NCBI RefSeq assembly: GCF_900128925.1
Contig: NZ_FQUJ01000002.1
Span: forward strand, 158,856 to 222,855
Reading direction: 5' to 3'
DNA: 64,000 nucleotides
Source: Modicisalibacter ilicicola DSM 19980
GTDB taxonomy: Bacteria > Pseudomonadota > Gammaproteobacteria > Pseudomonadales > Halomonadaceae
In this document: piece by piece, positions 9,506 to 17,770 of the stretch
Layout of the letters: the number at the start of each line of letters is the position of its first letter
Position numbering within the stretch: the first letter of the stretch is position 1
The notes under the pieces: model-generated
Seen by the model: only the letters and a program-made list of their open reading frames with translations
The model's database searches: none
What the model was told of the DNA's origin: nothing
Program-made: the position numbers and the translations under genes

Positions 9506-12490
9506 CTACCACCGACCGTTGGATTTACCTTGCCATCGACCATTTTCCACCCGACACATGGTCAGCTTCAGGTTGGCTTGCTGGGAAATCGGGTCCAGCC
9601 TCACCTGGGTCAGGTGGTTGATCGAGGGACCGGGGTGGAAGGGTTGACGCTCGTCCCAGCCGATGGGAATGAAGATCGCTCGTTCGCGCATGCCCGCATA
9701 GCGCCAGGCACGAGCCTCGATCTGCCCGGTTCGCGTGGTGATGCGCACCCGGTCCCCGTCGTGGATTTCCAGCGAGTCCGCCAGTCGAGGATGAATCTGG
9801 CAGTAGAGCTCCGGCCACATCTCCTGGGCCTGCCAGAAGTAGTGGGTCCAGGAGTGAAAGTGCGGCGCCGGCGGACGGCCGGTGACCAGTTCGACATCCA
9901 TTCCATCTCTCCCGGTCGCCTGCGTCGCAGGAGCGATATGGCCCCGAACGGCCTGGCTCGCCACGGCGAAGAACGGCGAGACGATCCTTTCCTCCTCGTT
10001 CACGAAATACGGCAGCGGCATGGAGCTTGCCGCCTCGGAGTAGAATTCGGGCAGGGGCGACAACCCCAGCGTCGCGAAGTGCTCGACCAACGCGGGCGTA
10101 TGGAATTCCAGCTTGCCGGAGGGGGTGGGGAAGCGCTTGCCCGGGACTTGACCGAAGGCGGTGGTGCCTTCCAGGTACAGCGTATCGGTTTCCGGAGCCT
10201 CCTCGTCGGCCAGTGGCACGCGCAGGCTACGATTGGCCTTTTGCAGCAGGCGCCGGGTGGTCGCTCCTCTCAGGGTGGGGGAGGCCCGGCAAAGCACCTC
10301 GTCCCAGAGCCGGCGCGGGTCCTTGTACTCTTCCTTGAGGAGATCGCCGAAACCGCAACGCTTGCCCAGTTCGATCCAGAACCAGTGATCGGACCTGGCC
10401 TCGCCCGGCGGCTCGATGAGCTTGTCGTTCCAGACGATGCGTCGATCCTCGGCCAGGCGCGTGGTGCCGCCCTTCTCGATGCCGCTGGCCATGGGCAGCA
10501 GGTAATCCGCGAACGCGGAGGTGGCGTTGCGATAAAGCTCCAGGTGCACCAGCAGATCGAGGTGACTCACGGCCTCGCGCATCCGGTTCTGATCCGGCCA
10601 CAGTGCCAGGGGGTTGTTGCCGGTGATCAGTCCGCGAATCGGATAGGCCGCCTCGCCCAGCATGGCGTCCGCCCAGCCGGCGGGATTCTTGCAGATCGCC
10701 GGGCGGCGCGGCGGGCGGCGCGCCTCGGGCACCTGCGGTGCCTGGACGTCGGGTTCCGAGGAGACATTGAAATACCCCCCGCCTCGGCGCCCCCAGTTGC
10801 CGGTGATCGCCGCCAGGAACATGAAGACGCGGTGAGTCTGAGCCGCGTTGGTATGCTGATTGACGCCACGACTGAGCATCAGCATCGCACCGTCGGCGTC
10901 CGCGATCGCTTCCGCCAGGCAGGCGATGCGTTCGGCGGGAAGATCGGTGATGGGCGCGGCCCATTCGGGGGTATAGCCCTGCGTCCGGATGAACGCTCGC
11001 CAGGCCTCGAAGCCCTCGATCCAGGCCTCGCAGAAGGCCGCGTCGTGCAGGTCACGATCCAGAATGTGGCCGATCATCGCCAGGCCCAGGGCCATGTCCG
11101 TGCCCGGACGAATGGGTAACCAGTCGTCCGCTTTCGCGGCGGTGGCGGTGGCGCGCGGGTCCACCACCACCAGCCGTGCGCCGTTGCGCATTCGCCACTG
11201 GTTGACCAGCCCGAAGTTGACCGGGCGCGTCTCCGCCTGGTTGTCGCCGATATAGACGTAGAGCGCGGCGCTGCCGATATCCTCGGGGGTATAGACATTG
11301 GTCATCATCACCGAGCCCTGGGTCATCTCCAGGGCGACCACCTTGCTTAGATCGCAGAAGGGCTCCGTGGTGGCAACGTTGTCGGTGCCCCAGAGATTGG
11401 CAAAAAGCGGCACGCAGCCCTGGGTCGTCAGGGTGCCGGTGCGCGAGCCGGAATGAATGGCCAGGCTGTCCGCGCCATGCATCTCCCGGAGCGCCCCGAG
11501 TCTTGCGGCGATCTCGTCCAGGGCCTGTTCCCAGGTGATGCGCTCAAACCGGCCCTCGCCGCGCGCCCCCACCCGCTTGAGGGGATGCCGCAGGCGCTCC
11601 TTTGCGTCATGCATCTGCAACGTCATCTGGGACTTCGGACAGATGCGCCCTTCGAAGACAGGATCTTCCTTGTTGCCATAGACGTGGCCAAGCCGCTCGC
11701 CTTGCAGTTCGTACACAACCGGACAGCCGTTGAAGCAGATAGGGCAGCCACCGGGAACGCGGACAACTTCGGCATCGGCGACACGCTCCCGGGCCGCGGC
11801 GTCGTAGGCCAGGTTGAGCGCGCTGCGGTCGAGATTGCCGCGCACCTCGTCGTCCAGCATCAAGGCGGGAATGCGCTGGGTGCCATGGCGTTCGTGATGC
11901 TCTGCGGCATCCAGCCCTTCGTCCGCGCGACGCTTGAGATAGACCGTGGCGGGTCTCTGCAGGAAATGGTCGATGTCCAGCACCTCGCGCCCCGCCGCCT
12001 CGGCAGCCACCAGGTGATCCTCCGTGCGTCCGAAGCGGATGGCCTGGGTCGGACACACCGAGGCACAGGCGGGGCCATCGCCCACGGCGCGACGATGAGC
12101 GCAGAGGTCGCACTTCACCGCATGATGATGTTCCGCGTTGTAGCCGATGGCACCGTAGGGGCAGGAGATTGCGCACTCGCCGCAGCCGGTGCAGCGATCC
12201 TCGTTGATGGCCACCACGCCGGTGACCGGATCCTTGCTGATCGCCTTGGGGTTGACCGGACAGGCACGCAGGCAGGCCGGGCGCTCGCACTGCTGACAGG
12301 TCACGGTAAGAAAATCCAGCAGTGCCTGCGGCGTGCTCTCTGCCGCATCAACGTTCTGGGCAGCAAACCACAGCACGCGATTGCGATAGCTGTGCGGGCC
12401 CAGGCCATTGGCCTGCTTGCAGGCGGCTTCGCAGCTCTTGCAGCCGGTGCAGCGCTCCAGGTCGATGGACAGGCTCAGCACATCGCTCAT
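9506..12490 (-). CDS. Fused iron-sulfur / molybdopterin oxidoreductase
   Basis: A 994-residue protein joining two subunits that are usually separate. Residues 1-185 form a DmsB/NrfC-type ferredoxin with four cysteine clusters (starting at C14, C65, C100 and C127). From about residue 245 a DMSO-reductase-family catalytic subunit begins with its own 4Fe-4S motif, C249-x2-C252-x3-C256-x27-C284. C379 in TEPFCDLSK lies where the molybdenum ligand is expected. A molybdopterin-dinucleotide binding domain closes the C-terminus. There is no Tat or Sec signal, so it should face the cytoplasm. The ATG overlaps the stop of the upstream membrane gene. The substrate is not predictable from sequence. The cysteine ligand is shared with polysulfide, thiosulfate, sulfite and formate enzymes. 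Confidence 0.88.
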   Translation of the reverse strand: MSDVLSLSIDLERCTGCKSCEAACKQANGLGPHSYRNRVLWFAAQNVDAAESTPQALLDFLTVTCQQCERPACLRACPVNPKAISKDPVTGVVAINEDRCTGCGECAISCPYGAIGYNAEHHHAVKCDLCAHRRAVGDGPACASVCPTQAIRFGRTEDHLVAAEAAGREVLDIDHFLQRPATVYLKRRADEGLDAAEHHERHGTQRIPALMLDDEVRGNLDRSALNLAYDAAARERVADAEVVRVPGGCPICFNGCPVVYELQGERLGHVYGNKEDPVFEGRICPKSQMTLQMHDAKERLRHPLKRVGARGEGRFERITWEQALDEIAARLGALREMHGADSLAIHSGSRTGTLTTQGCVPLFANLWGTDNVATTEPFCDLSKVVALEMTQGSVMMTNVYTPEDIGSAALYVYIGDNQAETRPVNFGLVNQWRMRNGARLVVVDPRATATAAKADDWLPIRPGTDMALGLAMIGHILDRDLHDAAFCEAWIEGFEAWRAFIRTQGYTPEWAAPITDLPAERIACLAEAIADADGAMLMLSRGVNQHTNAAQTHRVFMFLAAITGNWGRRGGGYFNVSSEPDVQAPQVPEARRPPRRPAICKNPAGWADAMLGEAAYPIRGLITGNNPLALWPDQNRMREAVSHLDLLVHLELYRNATSAFADYLLPMASGIEKGGTTRLAEDRRIVWNDKLIEPPGEARSDHWFWIELGKRCGFGDLLKEEYKDPRRLWDEVLCRASPTLRGATTRRLLQKANRSLRVPLADEEAPETDTLYLEGTTAFGQVPGKRFPTPSGKLEFHTPALVEHFATLGLSPLPEFYSEAASSMPLPYFVNEEERIVSPFFAVASQAVRGHIAPATQATGRDGMDVELVTGRPPAPHFHSWTHYFWQAQEMWPELYCQIHPRLADSLEIHDGDRVRITTRTGQIEARAWRYAGMRERAIFIPIGWDERQPFHPGPSINHLTQVRLDPISQQANLKLTMCRVENGRWQGKSNGRW

Positions 12491-13305
12491 CAGCGCCCCC
12501 AGGCGGCCAGATGCCACCAATAGATCTCGCCCTCTCCCGCCGCGTAGCCGGCGAAGAACAGCATCACCACCACATGCCCCAGCATGCCGAGGTAGAACAG
12601 CACTGCCGCCAAAAGGTGCAGCCGGCGCCAGCTGGAAAGCGTCCTGCCGGCGCGTCGACGTGCCCCTACCAGGCGTAGCTCTTTCTCCATCAGCGCTTGA
12701 TAGCGCAGCGCCGCAACGGGCTGGGTGAGAAAGTGACGCAACCGGGGCGAAAAGGTCGCCTCCTGGGCGACTGGATCCAGCGTCTCGAGCTGTGCTTCCT
12801 TGCGCTCGATCACCTCGCGCAGCGCCTGGCGATCGATCTCGAGCGGCTCGTGGAAGTTGAAACTTTGGAAGCTGCGAGCGAACAGGAAGCTCAGTCGACG
12901 CGACAGGAATACCCGGGCCAGAACGCCCTGGATACAAAGAAAGAGCATCAGCAGCAGGGGGATGCTTGCCGGCGTGGCGAACGAACCGGCAGAGGCGTGG
13001 AAGAGGATCGCCACCGCGCCGAGGGTCGCCCCCAGCGCGTGCACCGCAAACCACCAGGGCGGGCTGGCCGCATACCCCATTCGCTTGGCGAGGAAGAATG
13101 CCAGAGGCCCCAGCAGCAATACCACCCCGAGCATCGCCGCAATCTGATGCGGCGTATCGCCGGGACGGCTCGCGGTATCGAAGGCGTAGGCAACCGCCGC
13201 CGCGATGCAGGCCGCCACCAACAGCATCGCCAGCCCCAGCAAGAAGCCGTTGCTCAGGTCCGGGCGTCGACTGGATGCGTGCTTGGGAATGGAGACATCG
13301 TTCAT
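12490..13305 (-). CDS. Di-heme cytochrome b-type membrane anchor of the molybdenum enzyme
   Basis: A 271-residue integral membrane protein with about six or seven hydrophobic helices. Two helices each carry a histidine pair in the H-x13-H spacing (H89/H103 and H230/H244), the pattern of transmembrane cytochromes binding two b hemes. A charged loop (about residues 150-228) separates them. The stop overlaps the start of the FeS/molybdopterin gene, so it is probably its quinone-reactive anchor. ATG 13305 is chosen over 13374 because the extra codons do not show the local codon bias. This assignment rests on histidine spacing and context, not on a recognised family. Confidence 0.72.
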   Translation of the reverse strand: MNDVSIPKHASSRRPDLSNGFLLGLAMLLVAACIAAAVAYAFDTASRPGDTPHQIAAMLGVVLLLGPLAFFLAKRMGYAASPPWWFAVHALGATLGAVAILFHASAGSFATPASIPLLLMLFLCIQGVLARVFLSRRLSFLFARSFQSFNFHEPLEIDRQALREVIERKEAQLETLDPVAQEATFSPRLRHFLTQPVAALRYQALMEKELRLVGARRRAGRTLSSWRRLHLLAAVLFYLGMLGHVVVMLFFAGYAAGEGEIYWWHLAAWGR

Positions 13306-13639
13306 GGCCCGGATCACCCGATTGTCGAGGAGCCGCGAGACACCTCGTATTGGCCCGAAAACTGCAAAAGACATGAAGAATATGGTTTAAAAATACTGAT
13401 AATTCATATCTTTATGTGCAATCCAATCGCAGCAGCCGTCATGCCAAAACATAGCACGCCGACCGCTTCCTTTCCATGCACAATGCGCACCGACCGGGCC
13501 ACACCCGCGGGAGTTCGCTTCAGGGAGCCAGGGGCGACATCGACCGCGATGAGCGCATTCGACCCGGCATTTGACGCCCCGCCAGCGCAGGCTATGTTGA
13601 TATAAAGCAACAATAACAAGACAACGAGCACGGGAATTG
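13306..13639. other. Divergent intergenic region between the molybdenum operon and the TRAP operon
   Basis: A 334-bp gap holding the promoters of two divergent operons. It has AT-rich patches at about 13378-13430 and 13590-13640. At 13597-13610 there is TTGATATAAAGCAA, which matches nine of ten defined bases of an FNR-type box, but it lies only about 30 bp before the dctQ start and is not a safe call. No ORF with coding character or clear terminator was seen. Confidence 0.5.
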
Positions 13640-14167
13640 ATGATGATCCTCAAGGGGTTCAGCAAGTTCATAGACGTTTCCGCTGAGATACTCGGTATCA
13701 TCGGTTCGTTACTGGTGCTCTACTGCATGTTCTTTGGTGTTGCCGACGTCTTCATGCGCTATGCGCTCAATTCGGCCTCGCAGTGGATCAGCGTGTCGAC
13801 CCAGGCCGCCATGGTCCTGATTGCCTGCGCCGGTGGCATCTACTCGCTGAAGCATGGCGCCTTCATCAAGCTCGATATCTTTTACGCCAAGTGGTCGAGG
13901 CGCAAGAGAGCGTTCTTCGACATTCTCACCAGCATCTACACCTTTCTTTTTCTCGGCGTGCTGATCTGGAAAGGCATCCAGGCGGCGCAGCTCTCCATCA
14001 TGCTCAATCAGGTAACGCCCACGGCGATACCGATTCCCATCTATCCCATCAAGACCATCATTCCCATCGCGGCAACCTTCGTGCTGCTGATGGTCGTCAA
14101 GCATTTCATCAACGACCTTAAGACACTGTTCGGCGACAAGCACAAGCAGCCCCGACCCGACGAGTGA
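13640..14167 (+). CDS. TRAP transporter small membrane subunit (DctQ type)
   Basis: A 175-residue protein with four transmembrane helices, as expected for the small permease subunit of tripartite ATP-independent periplasmic transporters. The segment GVADVFMRYALN matches the conserved start of helix 2 in DctQ proteins. The frame opens with TTG at 13637 followed by two ATGs; ATG 13640 is preferred. It is followed by the binding protein and the large permease, giving a complete Q-P-M set. Such systems import organic or sulfonic acids using an ion gradient. Confidence 0.87.
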   Translation: MMILKGFSKFIDVSAEILGIIGSLLVLYCMFFGVADVFMRYALNSASQWISVSTQAAMVLIACAGGIYSLKHGAFIKLDIFYAKWSRRKRAFFDILTSIYTFLFLGVLIWKGIQAAQLSIMLNQVTPTAIPIPIYPIKTIIPIAATFVLLMVVKHFINDLKTLFGDKHKQPRPDE

Positions 14168-14218
14168 CCGAACACTCGCCTCCTCACGACGGCTGGACTT
14201 CGAAACAGGAGCAATCCA

Positions 14219-15280
14219 ATGACCATCGACAAGAAACCTTCATCAGCCTCATTGATCCTGGGAGCTGGCATCCTGGCCTTTTCTGCCTCCGTGGCGCTTG
14301 CCCAGGAACCCGGCCCCCCGGACGAGGTGACCAACTGGGTCTTTCAGCCCGCTTTCGACACCTCGGACGCCGGCTGGGAAAACGGACTCATTCCCTGGGT
14401 CAAGGCCGTGGAGGAAGCCACCCAGGGTACGGTGAAGATCAAGGTCGAGCCGGCCGGCGCGCTGACGAGCGGCGATGAAGCCTTCGGCGCCGCTGCAGCG
14501 GGCATGACCGATGGCTACGCGGGCTGGGCGACGGTCTACGGCGGCCAGATGCCCGAGGGGATGCTGGCCTTTGGGTTGCCCATGGGCGCCAGCAATGCCG
14601 AGGAGGCCTGGGAGCTGATGTGGGGCAATCCCGACTACCGGGTCGGCGAACTCGTTCAGGAAGCGGCCCGAGAGCGCAATCTCTACTGGGGCGGCTGGTC
14701 GAACCAGGGCCCCAACGCCATGTTCACCACCTTCCCCGTCGAGGGCCTGGAGGACTTCGAGGGCAAGAAGATGCGTGCGGGAGGCCCGCAGGCGCTCTTC
14801 CATCAGGCGCTGGGGGGCGTGCCGGTCTCCATGGGCGCAGGCGACATCTACACGGCAATCAAGCTCGGCACCGTCGAAGGCACCTACTGGGACACCGGCG
14901 GCATCGACGACATGTCCTTCAACGAGGTGATCGACTATGCCGTCATGCCTGGCTGGAATCCCGCTCAGCATCAAGAGATCTTCATCAACCTGGAGTCCTG
15001 GAATGCGCTGACCCAGTGGCAGCGAGACCAGATCGACGGCATCTTCGAGTCGACGTATTTCGAAACCAGCGAAATGCATGCCGAACAGGTCGACGAAGCA
15101 CTCAAGATCCTCGAGGAGAGCGGCGGCAAGGTCGTTCGACTCTCCGACGAGCAGGTCGAGGAGATGCGCGATGTCTCCATCGAAAAGGTGTGGCCGCAAA
15201 TCGCCGAGCTGTCCGAGCGCAACGCCAAGGGCGTCGAGCTCTACAAGAAATACCTGAAAGAAAAAGGAAAGATTGAATAG
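14219..15280 (+). CDS. TRAP transporter periplasmic substrate-binding protein (DctP type)
   Basis: A 353-residue secreted binding protein. A signal peptide ends near ALAQEPG (residue 29). The segment GKKMRAGGPQ carries the conserved arginine that, in DctP proteins, binds the ligand carboxylate, so an acidic substrate is likely. It follows dctQ by 51 bp. The ligand cannot be named. The divergent molybdenum oxidoreductase operon could act on it or on something derived from it, but that is only inference from position. Confidence 0.88.
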   Translation: MTIDKKPSSASLILGAGILAFSASVALAQEPGPPDEVTNWVFQPAFDTSDAGWENGLIPWVKAVEEATQGTVKIKVEPAGALTSGDEAFGAAAAGMTDGYAGWATVYGGQMPEGMLAFGLPMGASNAEEAWELMWGNPDYRVGELVQEAARERNLYWGGWSNQGPNAMFTTFPVEGLEDFEGKKMRAGGPQALFHQALGGVPVSMGAGDIYTAIKLGTVEGTYWDTGGIDDMSFNEVIDYAVMPGWNPAQHQEIFINLESWNALTQWQRDQIDGIFESTYFETSEMHAEQVDEALKILEESGGKVVRLSDEQVEEMRDVSIEKVWPQIAELSERNAKGVELYKKYLKEKGKIE

Positions 15281-15467
15281 AAAGCCGCATTGAACAGGAA
15301 AACTCAAAGGTGCCTGTGTCGCTTCAAGAAATCAGCAAGCGCCAGGCACCCGGCCATCATCCAGGCGAAATGCCCCGAAAGGGTAAAAAAGAAAGCCGAC
15401 ACGAGAACGCACTCGCTCGGTAACAAAAGCCCAAAAGAATCACTCCTGTCTTTCCCAAGGACACGCC

Positions 15468-16778
15468 ATGAGCCTGGAAATCATCACCGCCCTATACTTC
15501 CTGTGCCTGTTCGTCTCGCTATTCCTGGGGCTTCCGGTCGCCTTCGGCCTGGGCGGTACCGCTGTCATCTTCGCACTGTTCTTCGAGCCCCGCGCCCTGC
15601 TGGCGGTGCCGAGCGCCTTCTACTCCACGCCGTGGAACTCCATTCTGGTCACCATTCCGCTGTTTCTCTTCATGGGCAGCCTCATCCGCTACTCGGGGAT
15701 CGCCACCGCCGCCTACGACGCCGTCTACAAACTGATTGGCCATATTCCCGGCGGGCTGGCCATCGGCACGGTAAAGGTCAGTACCATCTTCGCGGCGGTG
15801 ACGGGAATCACGCCGCCGGCCACCATCGCCATGGGCCAGATCGCCTATCCCTCGATGATGAAATACAAGTACGACAGAAAGATCGCGATCGGGTCCATCT
15901 GCGCCGGCGGCGCCCTGGGAGCACTCATTCCACCGAGCGTGCCCTTCATCTTCTACGGCCTGCTGGCCAATGCCTCCATCGGCAAGCTGTTCATGGCCGG
16001 TCTCGTCCCCGGGCTGATGCTCGCGACCTTCTACGCCATCTACATCGGGGTACGCTGCAAGCTCCAGCCGCACATCGGGCCGGCACTGCCCAAGGAGATC
16101 CGCTTCTCGCGCCGGGAGAAGCTGGCCTCCCTGCTCGATATCTGGCCGTTCGCGGTGCTGATCGTCGTGGTGCTGGGCGCCATCTGGGGCGGCATCACCA
16201 CCCCCGCCGAGGCAGCGGCCCTGGGCGCCACCGGGGCACTGTTGATCACCGTCATCAACCGGCAGCTGAGCTGGGAGGTGCTGAAGGATTCGCTGTCGAC
16301 CACCCTGAAGCTCACCGGCATGGGCTTGTGGATTCTCATCGGCGCCAACATCTTCCTGAACATCTTCAACTCCTTGGGGAGCCAGGACCTGATCACCTCC
16401 GCCGTGCTGGCAATGCCAGGCGGCACCATGGGGGTTCTCTTCCTGATGATGCTGATCATCCTCGTGCTGGGCATGGTGATGGACGACTGGGCGATCATCA
16501 TGCTGTGCACCCCGCTGTTCATCCCCATCGTCGAGGCGCTGGAGGTCGACAAGATATGGTTCGGCGTGCTGTTCATCGTCAACATCCAGATCGCCTACCT
16601 GACGCCCCCTTTCGGTTTCGTGCTGTTCTGGATCAAGAGCATCCTGCCCAGTGACGTCGACATGGGCAACGTCTACCAGTCGGTGTGGCCGTTCGTGCTG
16701 CTGCAGCTGCTGGGCTTGACGCTGATCTTCCTGTTCCCGCAGATCGCCCTGTGGCTACCTGACTGGGTGGAGGGATGA
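15468..16778 (+). CDS. TRAP transporter large membrane subunit (DctM type)
   Basis: A 436-residue hydrophobic permease of about 12-13 helices, normal size for DctM. Family segments are visible: PLFLFMGSLIRYSGI near residue 65, and GALIPPSVPFIFYG near residue 145. A 187-bp gap separates it from the binding-protein gene; I see no ORF in that gap. A cluster of REP-like hairpins follows its stop and may stabilise or terminate the transcript. Confidence 0.92.
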   Translation: MSLEIITALYFLCLFVSLFLGLPVAFGLGGTAVIFALFFEPRALLAVPSAFYSTPWNSILVTIPLFLFMGSLIRYSGIATAAYDAVYKLIGHIPGGLAIGTVKVSTIFAAVTGITPPATIAMGQIAYPSMMKYKYDRKIAIGSICAGGALGALIPPSVPFIFYGLLANASIGKLFMAGLVPGLMLATFYAIYIGVRCKLQPHIGPALPKEIRFSRREKLASLLDIWPFAVLIVVVLGAIWGGITTPAEAAALGATGALLITVINRQLSWEVLKDSLSTTLKLTGMGLWILIGANIFLNIFNSLGSQDLITSAVLAMPGGTMGVLFLMMLIILVLGMVMDDWAIIMLCTPLFIPIVEALEVDKIWFGVLFIVNIQIAYLTPPFGFVLFWIKSILPSDVDMGNVYQSVWPFVLLQLLGLTLIFLFPQIALWLPDWVEG

Positions 16779-16796
16779 GGACGAAGAATGGCACCC

Positions 16797-16953
16797 ATCG
16801 CCCGGTGAACCGGGCTCCTATCCCCCCGGTAGCTCTGGTTTTTGTAGGAGTTCGCTTCAGCGAACGATGGTGATCCGACCATCGCCCGGTGAACCGGGCT
16901 CCTACAAATCTCATCTATATCAATCGCCTATAGGAGCTCTCTTCAGCGAGCGA
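16797..16953. repeat. REP-like palindrome cluster downstream of the TRAP operon
   Basis: A single GCCCGGT-GA-ACCGGGC hairpin near 16800 is followed by a compact element at 16841-16908. Its ends are a 10-bp inverted pair (TTTGTAGGAG and CTCCTACAAA). Between them lie three perfect hairpins: GTTCGCT/AGCGAAC, CGATGG/CCATCG and GCCCGGT/ACCGGGC. A further TAGGAGCTCTCTTCAGCGAG unit lies near 16931. The same units recur at 61961-62070 and 62954-62981. The layout resembles the paired REP elements (BIMEs) of other gammaproteobacteria. Confidence 0.8.
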
Positions 16954-16982
16954 AAAGCGGCCGTCGCTGAAACGGGCGCCCG

Positions 16983-17714
16983 TCAACCGCACTTCGACCA
17001 GCCGCAGCCGGCGTAGCAGGTCGGGCAGCCATCCATCATGATCAACTCGCCGCGACACTCGGGACAGTGGCCGACCACCGCCGCGCCGGCGCTGTTTTCC
17101 GCATCCGAATCGCCGGTCTCCTCGGCGGCGGGCGGCTGCCAGGGGTGACCGTGGATCAGGCGCTGGGCATAGCGCTGGGCCAGCTCGTCCACCGGGACCT
17201 GGATGCCGTCGGCGTCGACGAACCCCCGCCGATAGAGGATCTGCTGGATCGACCAGGCGATGGCCGCCACCTCGGAATCATGGAACATCGGCTTGTTCCA
17301 GCGGTTCGTGCCGCAGCGCACCAGCCCCTTGTCCCAGGCCACCTTGCGCAGGTCCGCCAGGGCCTGGGTGACATAGCCACCCCGGGCAGCCAGCGACAGG
17401 CTGCGCATGGTGGCAGTGATCCACTGATGCTCGCTGGAGAGCTGTCCCGAGGGGAAGAAGAATTCCACCGGACGCTCGATGACCACCTGCTTGCCATTGA
17501 GCACCCCTTCCACCGGCATGAATGCCACCAGCACGTAGACCTTCTTGCGCCCCTCGGCCCCGACGTAGGAGATCTTCTCGGAGACTGCCTCCAGGGTGCC
17601 TTCCGGACGCGAGGGTATCCGCACCGTCAAGGGGTTCTCGTCGACCAGCGGCAACTCCGCCTGGGGCTGCTTGACGCGGTAGTTCACGATCTTGGATTTG
17701 ATTTCAACAGCCAT
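16983..17714 (-). CDS. nrdJb: Class II ribonucleotide reductase small polypeptide NrdJb
   Basis: A 243-residue protein matching the C-terminal part of adenosylcobalamin-dependent ribonucleotide reductase, which Pseudomonas aeruginosa also makes as a separate chain. The C-terminus is a cysteine-rich tail (CPEC, CPTCYAGCGWSKCG) that would re-reduce the active-site disulfide and may bind zinc. It follows nrdJa with 56 bp between them. The product needs no oxygen to generate its radical, so it can supply dNTPs under the anoxic conditions that the denitrification genes imply. Confidence 0.9.
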   Translation of the reverse strand: MAVEIKSKIVNYRVKQPQAELPLVDENPLTVRIPSRPEGTLEAVSEKISYVGAEGRKKVYVLVAFMPVEGVLNGKQVVIERPVEFFFPSGQLSSEHQWITATMRSLSLAARGGYVTQALADLRKVAWDKGLVRCGTNRWNKPMFHDSEVAAIAWSIQQILYRRGFVDADGIQVPVDELAQRYAQRLIHGHPWQPPAAEETGDSDAENSAGAAVVGHCPECRGELIMMDGCPTCYAGCGWSKCG

Positions 17715-17770
17715 CTTCCGGCTCCACTGACAGATTCGAATTCGATTTCATCACGCGATGCGCAGTCCCA

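Noticed and set aside
12491-13054. N-terminal extension of the molybdenum oxidoreductase frame to a start at 13054
   Set aside because: It overlaps the cytochrome b gene in another frame. The ferredoxin domain begins naturally at ATG 12490, coupled to the upstream stop.
13597-13610. FNR-like box before dctQ
   Set aside because: Nine of ten defined bases match, but it lies only about 30 bp from the dctQ start and 290 bp from the divergent operon, which fits neither activation geometry well.
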